Source of the DNA: Drosophila miranda
Taxonomy: Eukaryota; Arthropoda; Insecta; Diptera; Drosophilidae
DNA: 64,000 nt
Direction of reading: 5' to 3'
Assembly: GCF_003369915.1 (NCBI RefSeq)
Contig: NC_046677.1
Coordinates: forward strand, 32,320,913 to 32,384,912
A program made the position numbers and the translations under genes. The notes below the pieces were generated by a model, which was not told where the DNA came from, searched no databases, and was given only the letters and a program-made list of their open reading frames with translations. Every line of letters begins with the position of its first letter. The first letter of the stretch is position 1. Below are positions 62,844 to 64,000 of the stretch, piece by piece.

Positions 62844-64000
62844 CTAAGTACAATTCGATGAAATGCGATTTGTATGAAGTTTTCGAATATTCAAGTTGTG
62901 CTTAATAAAGCAATGCTCTACTCAGATAGAGTTAGAGTTTCAGTTACTTATCTACTAGCTCGTGCTACACAAATAGGCAAGAGATACGAGTACATGCATC
63001 AAATGCATTTCATTAGTCTTTACATACTAGAAGGTACATATATGTATATACATTTTGATGAAGGTTAGTGTTTATTTGAAGATGAGTTTCATTTTTGTAT
63101 CCAAAACCGAACATCCACCACCAACAGAAAAAGTAAGATTTATAAGAATTTATCGGCCAATTATTCGACATCATTATATAGTGAGAACCAAAAAGTTGTA
63201 TAGTTTGTATACTTATTTGTCACGTGTTGTGGGGTTTTGGGAGCTAAAACTATGCTGAGAAAAGACGAGGCTATAAGAGACCGCAGAGATGTGTATAATT
63301 CGGATTTTGACACTTTTCTTGGGATGGTAATATTTTCGTCGGATGCTTGGGTGCTTCAAGCCTTCTTCCAGAAGCTGGAAAACGTGCTACGTGCCTTTGT
63401 GGCTGTTGAGTCAAACTTAAATCTTTACTTGCGAAACTAGGCGACACGCAAGCCCTTACTAAATTAAAGCTCGGTAAAATGTGCGAATTGAAACTGGTAC
63501 TGGTACAGATATTTTCTGTATCTTGTGTTCTATATTGAATGCGGGAATCTGTGAAGACCGAGTTCATAGTTTTGGAATTACGCCCAGACAAACATTGTTA
63601 TACAATCGATTTAAGTTGTTTTTCAAACTTCTTAGTTCTCACATTGTTGCGACATGAAATCACGTTTTGATTCTACAAATTCATTTTCAACGAAAAATAA
63701 AAACTAAAAACAACTGAAGGTGTATTACGATTTTACGAACTTAAACGGGCCACCACCTTGTGTATGCCGTGATCAGTTAACAACGGAATTCCATACGTAC
63801 ACCGTCTTAGATATTGTTTACCATTTTTTTGGTTTTTTATTTGTTGCAACATTTTACACAGCAGCTAAAAAGTAGCAGGTACTTATACGAATATATTGGT
63901 GTATCATTGCACTAGGCCAGCGAGAAATTTAAGTGAAGTGAAGTGAAGGGAACTGGATTACTGTGATCATATGTACGTACCTACAGAATACATATGTATG
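62844..64000. other. Cda5: Cda5 intron (start of a long intron leaving the window)
   Basis: No supported exon. The minus-strand frame at 63271-63591 has no recognisable domain. A GAAGT/GAAGG repeat (AAGTGAAGTGAAGTGAAGGG) is at about 63931-63950. Confidence 0.45.

Noticed and set aside
63271-63591. 106-codon minus-strand ORF as an upstream Cda5 exon
   Set aside because: No CBM14 or LDLa cysteine pattern and no suitable splice donor in the required phase seen.

Overview
The window is nuclear DNA from a fruit fly (Drosophila). Protein-coding exons are split by 50-70 nt introns with GTAAGT-type donors, the intergenic DNA is rich in (CATA)/(TATG) microsatellite palindromes, and the gene set matches the tip of D. 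melanogaster 2L (Muller element B, cytological 21A-B). The repeat texture resembles the obscura group, but I cannot fix the species.

Layout, left to right. A minus-strand gene fragment runs off the left edge, next to a 182 bp tandem duplication (44-757). A 10-exon crescerin/TOGARAM1-like TOG-array gene follows (1509-10332, +), tail to tail with an RBM7-like RNA-binding protein gene (10582-11298, -). Then come two tandem ecdysteroid-kinase-like genes (12597-14019 and 14222-15593, +) and a secreted DUF1091 protein (15771-16417, +). After 5 kb of gene-poor DNA is mitochondrial glutamine synthetase Gs1 (21631-22833, -). Two tandem ABCG half-transporters follow (27113-34015 and 38633-41443, +). 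The right third holds a truncated Ir21a copy (43543-44957, -), the tumour suppressor l(2)gl (46830-53164, -), intact Ir21a (55950-58816, -), and the 3' half of the chitin deacetylase Cda5 (60521-62843, -), whose 5' exons lie beyond the right edge.

Every complete model was assembled exon by exon from splice signals and closes in frame: TOG protein 1693 aa, kinase-like proteins 414 and 413 aa, DUF1091 protein 195 aa, Gs1 400 aa, ABCG proteins 698 and 678 aa, Lgl 1166 aa, Ir21a 868 aa.

These genes are not an operon or a single pathway. They are a conserved block of unrelated genes containing two tandem gene pairs. The most notable points are: (1) a ~1.87 kb, about 99% identical copy of the 3' half of Ir21a on the far side of l(2)gl, frameshifted, with much more diverged homologous sequence on one flank, as expected from gene conversion of an older duplicate; (2) a duplicated, mutually exclusive catalytic exon in Cda5; (3) two probable GC-AG introns; (4) a Cys-rich, peritrophin-like small ORF inside intron 1 of the TOG gene; (5) nearly abutting convergent 3' ends of the TOG and RBM7 genes. 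I saw no CRISPR array, tRNA, rRNA or intact transposon.
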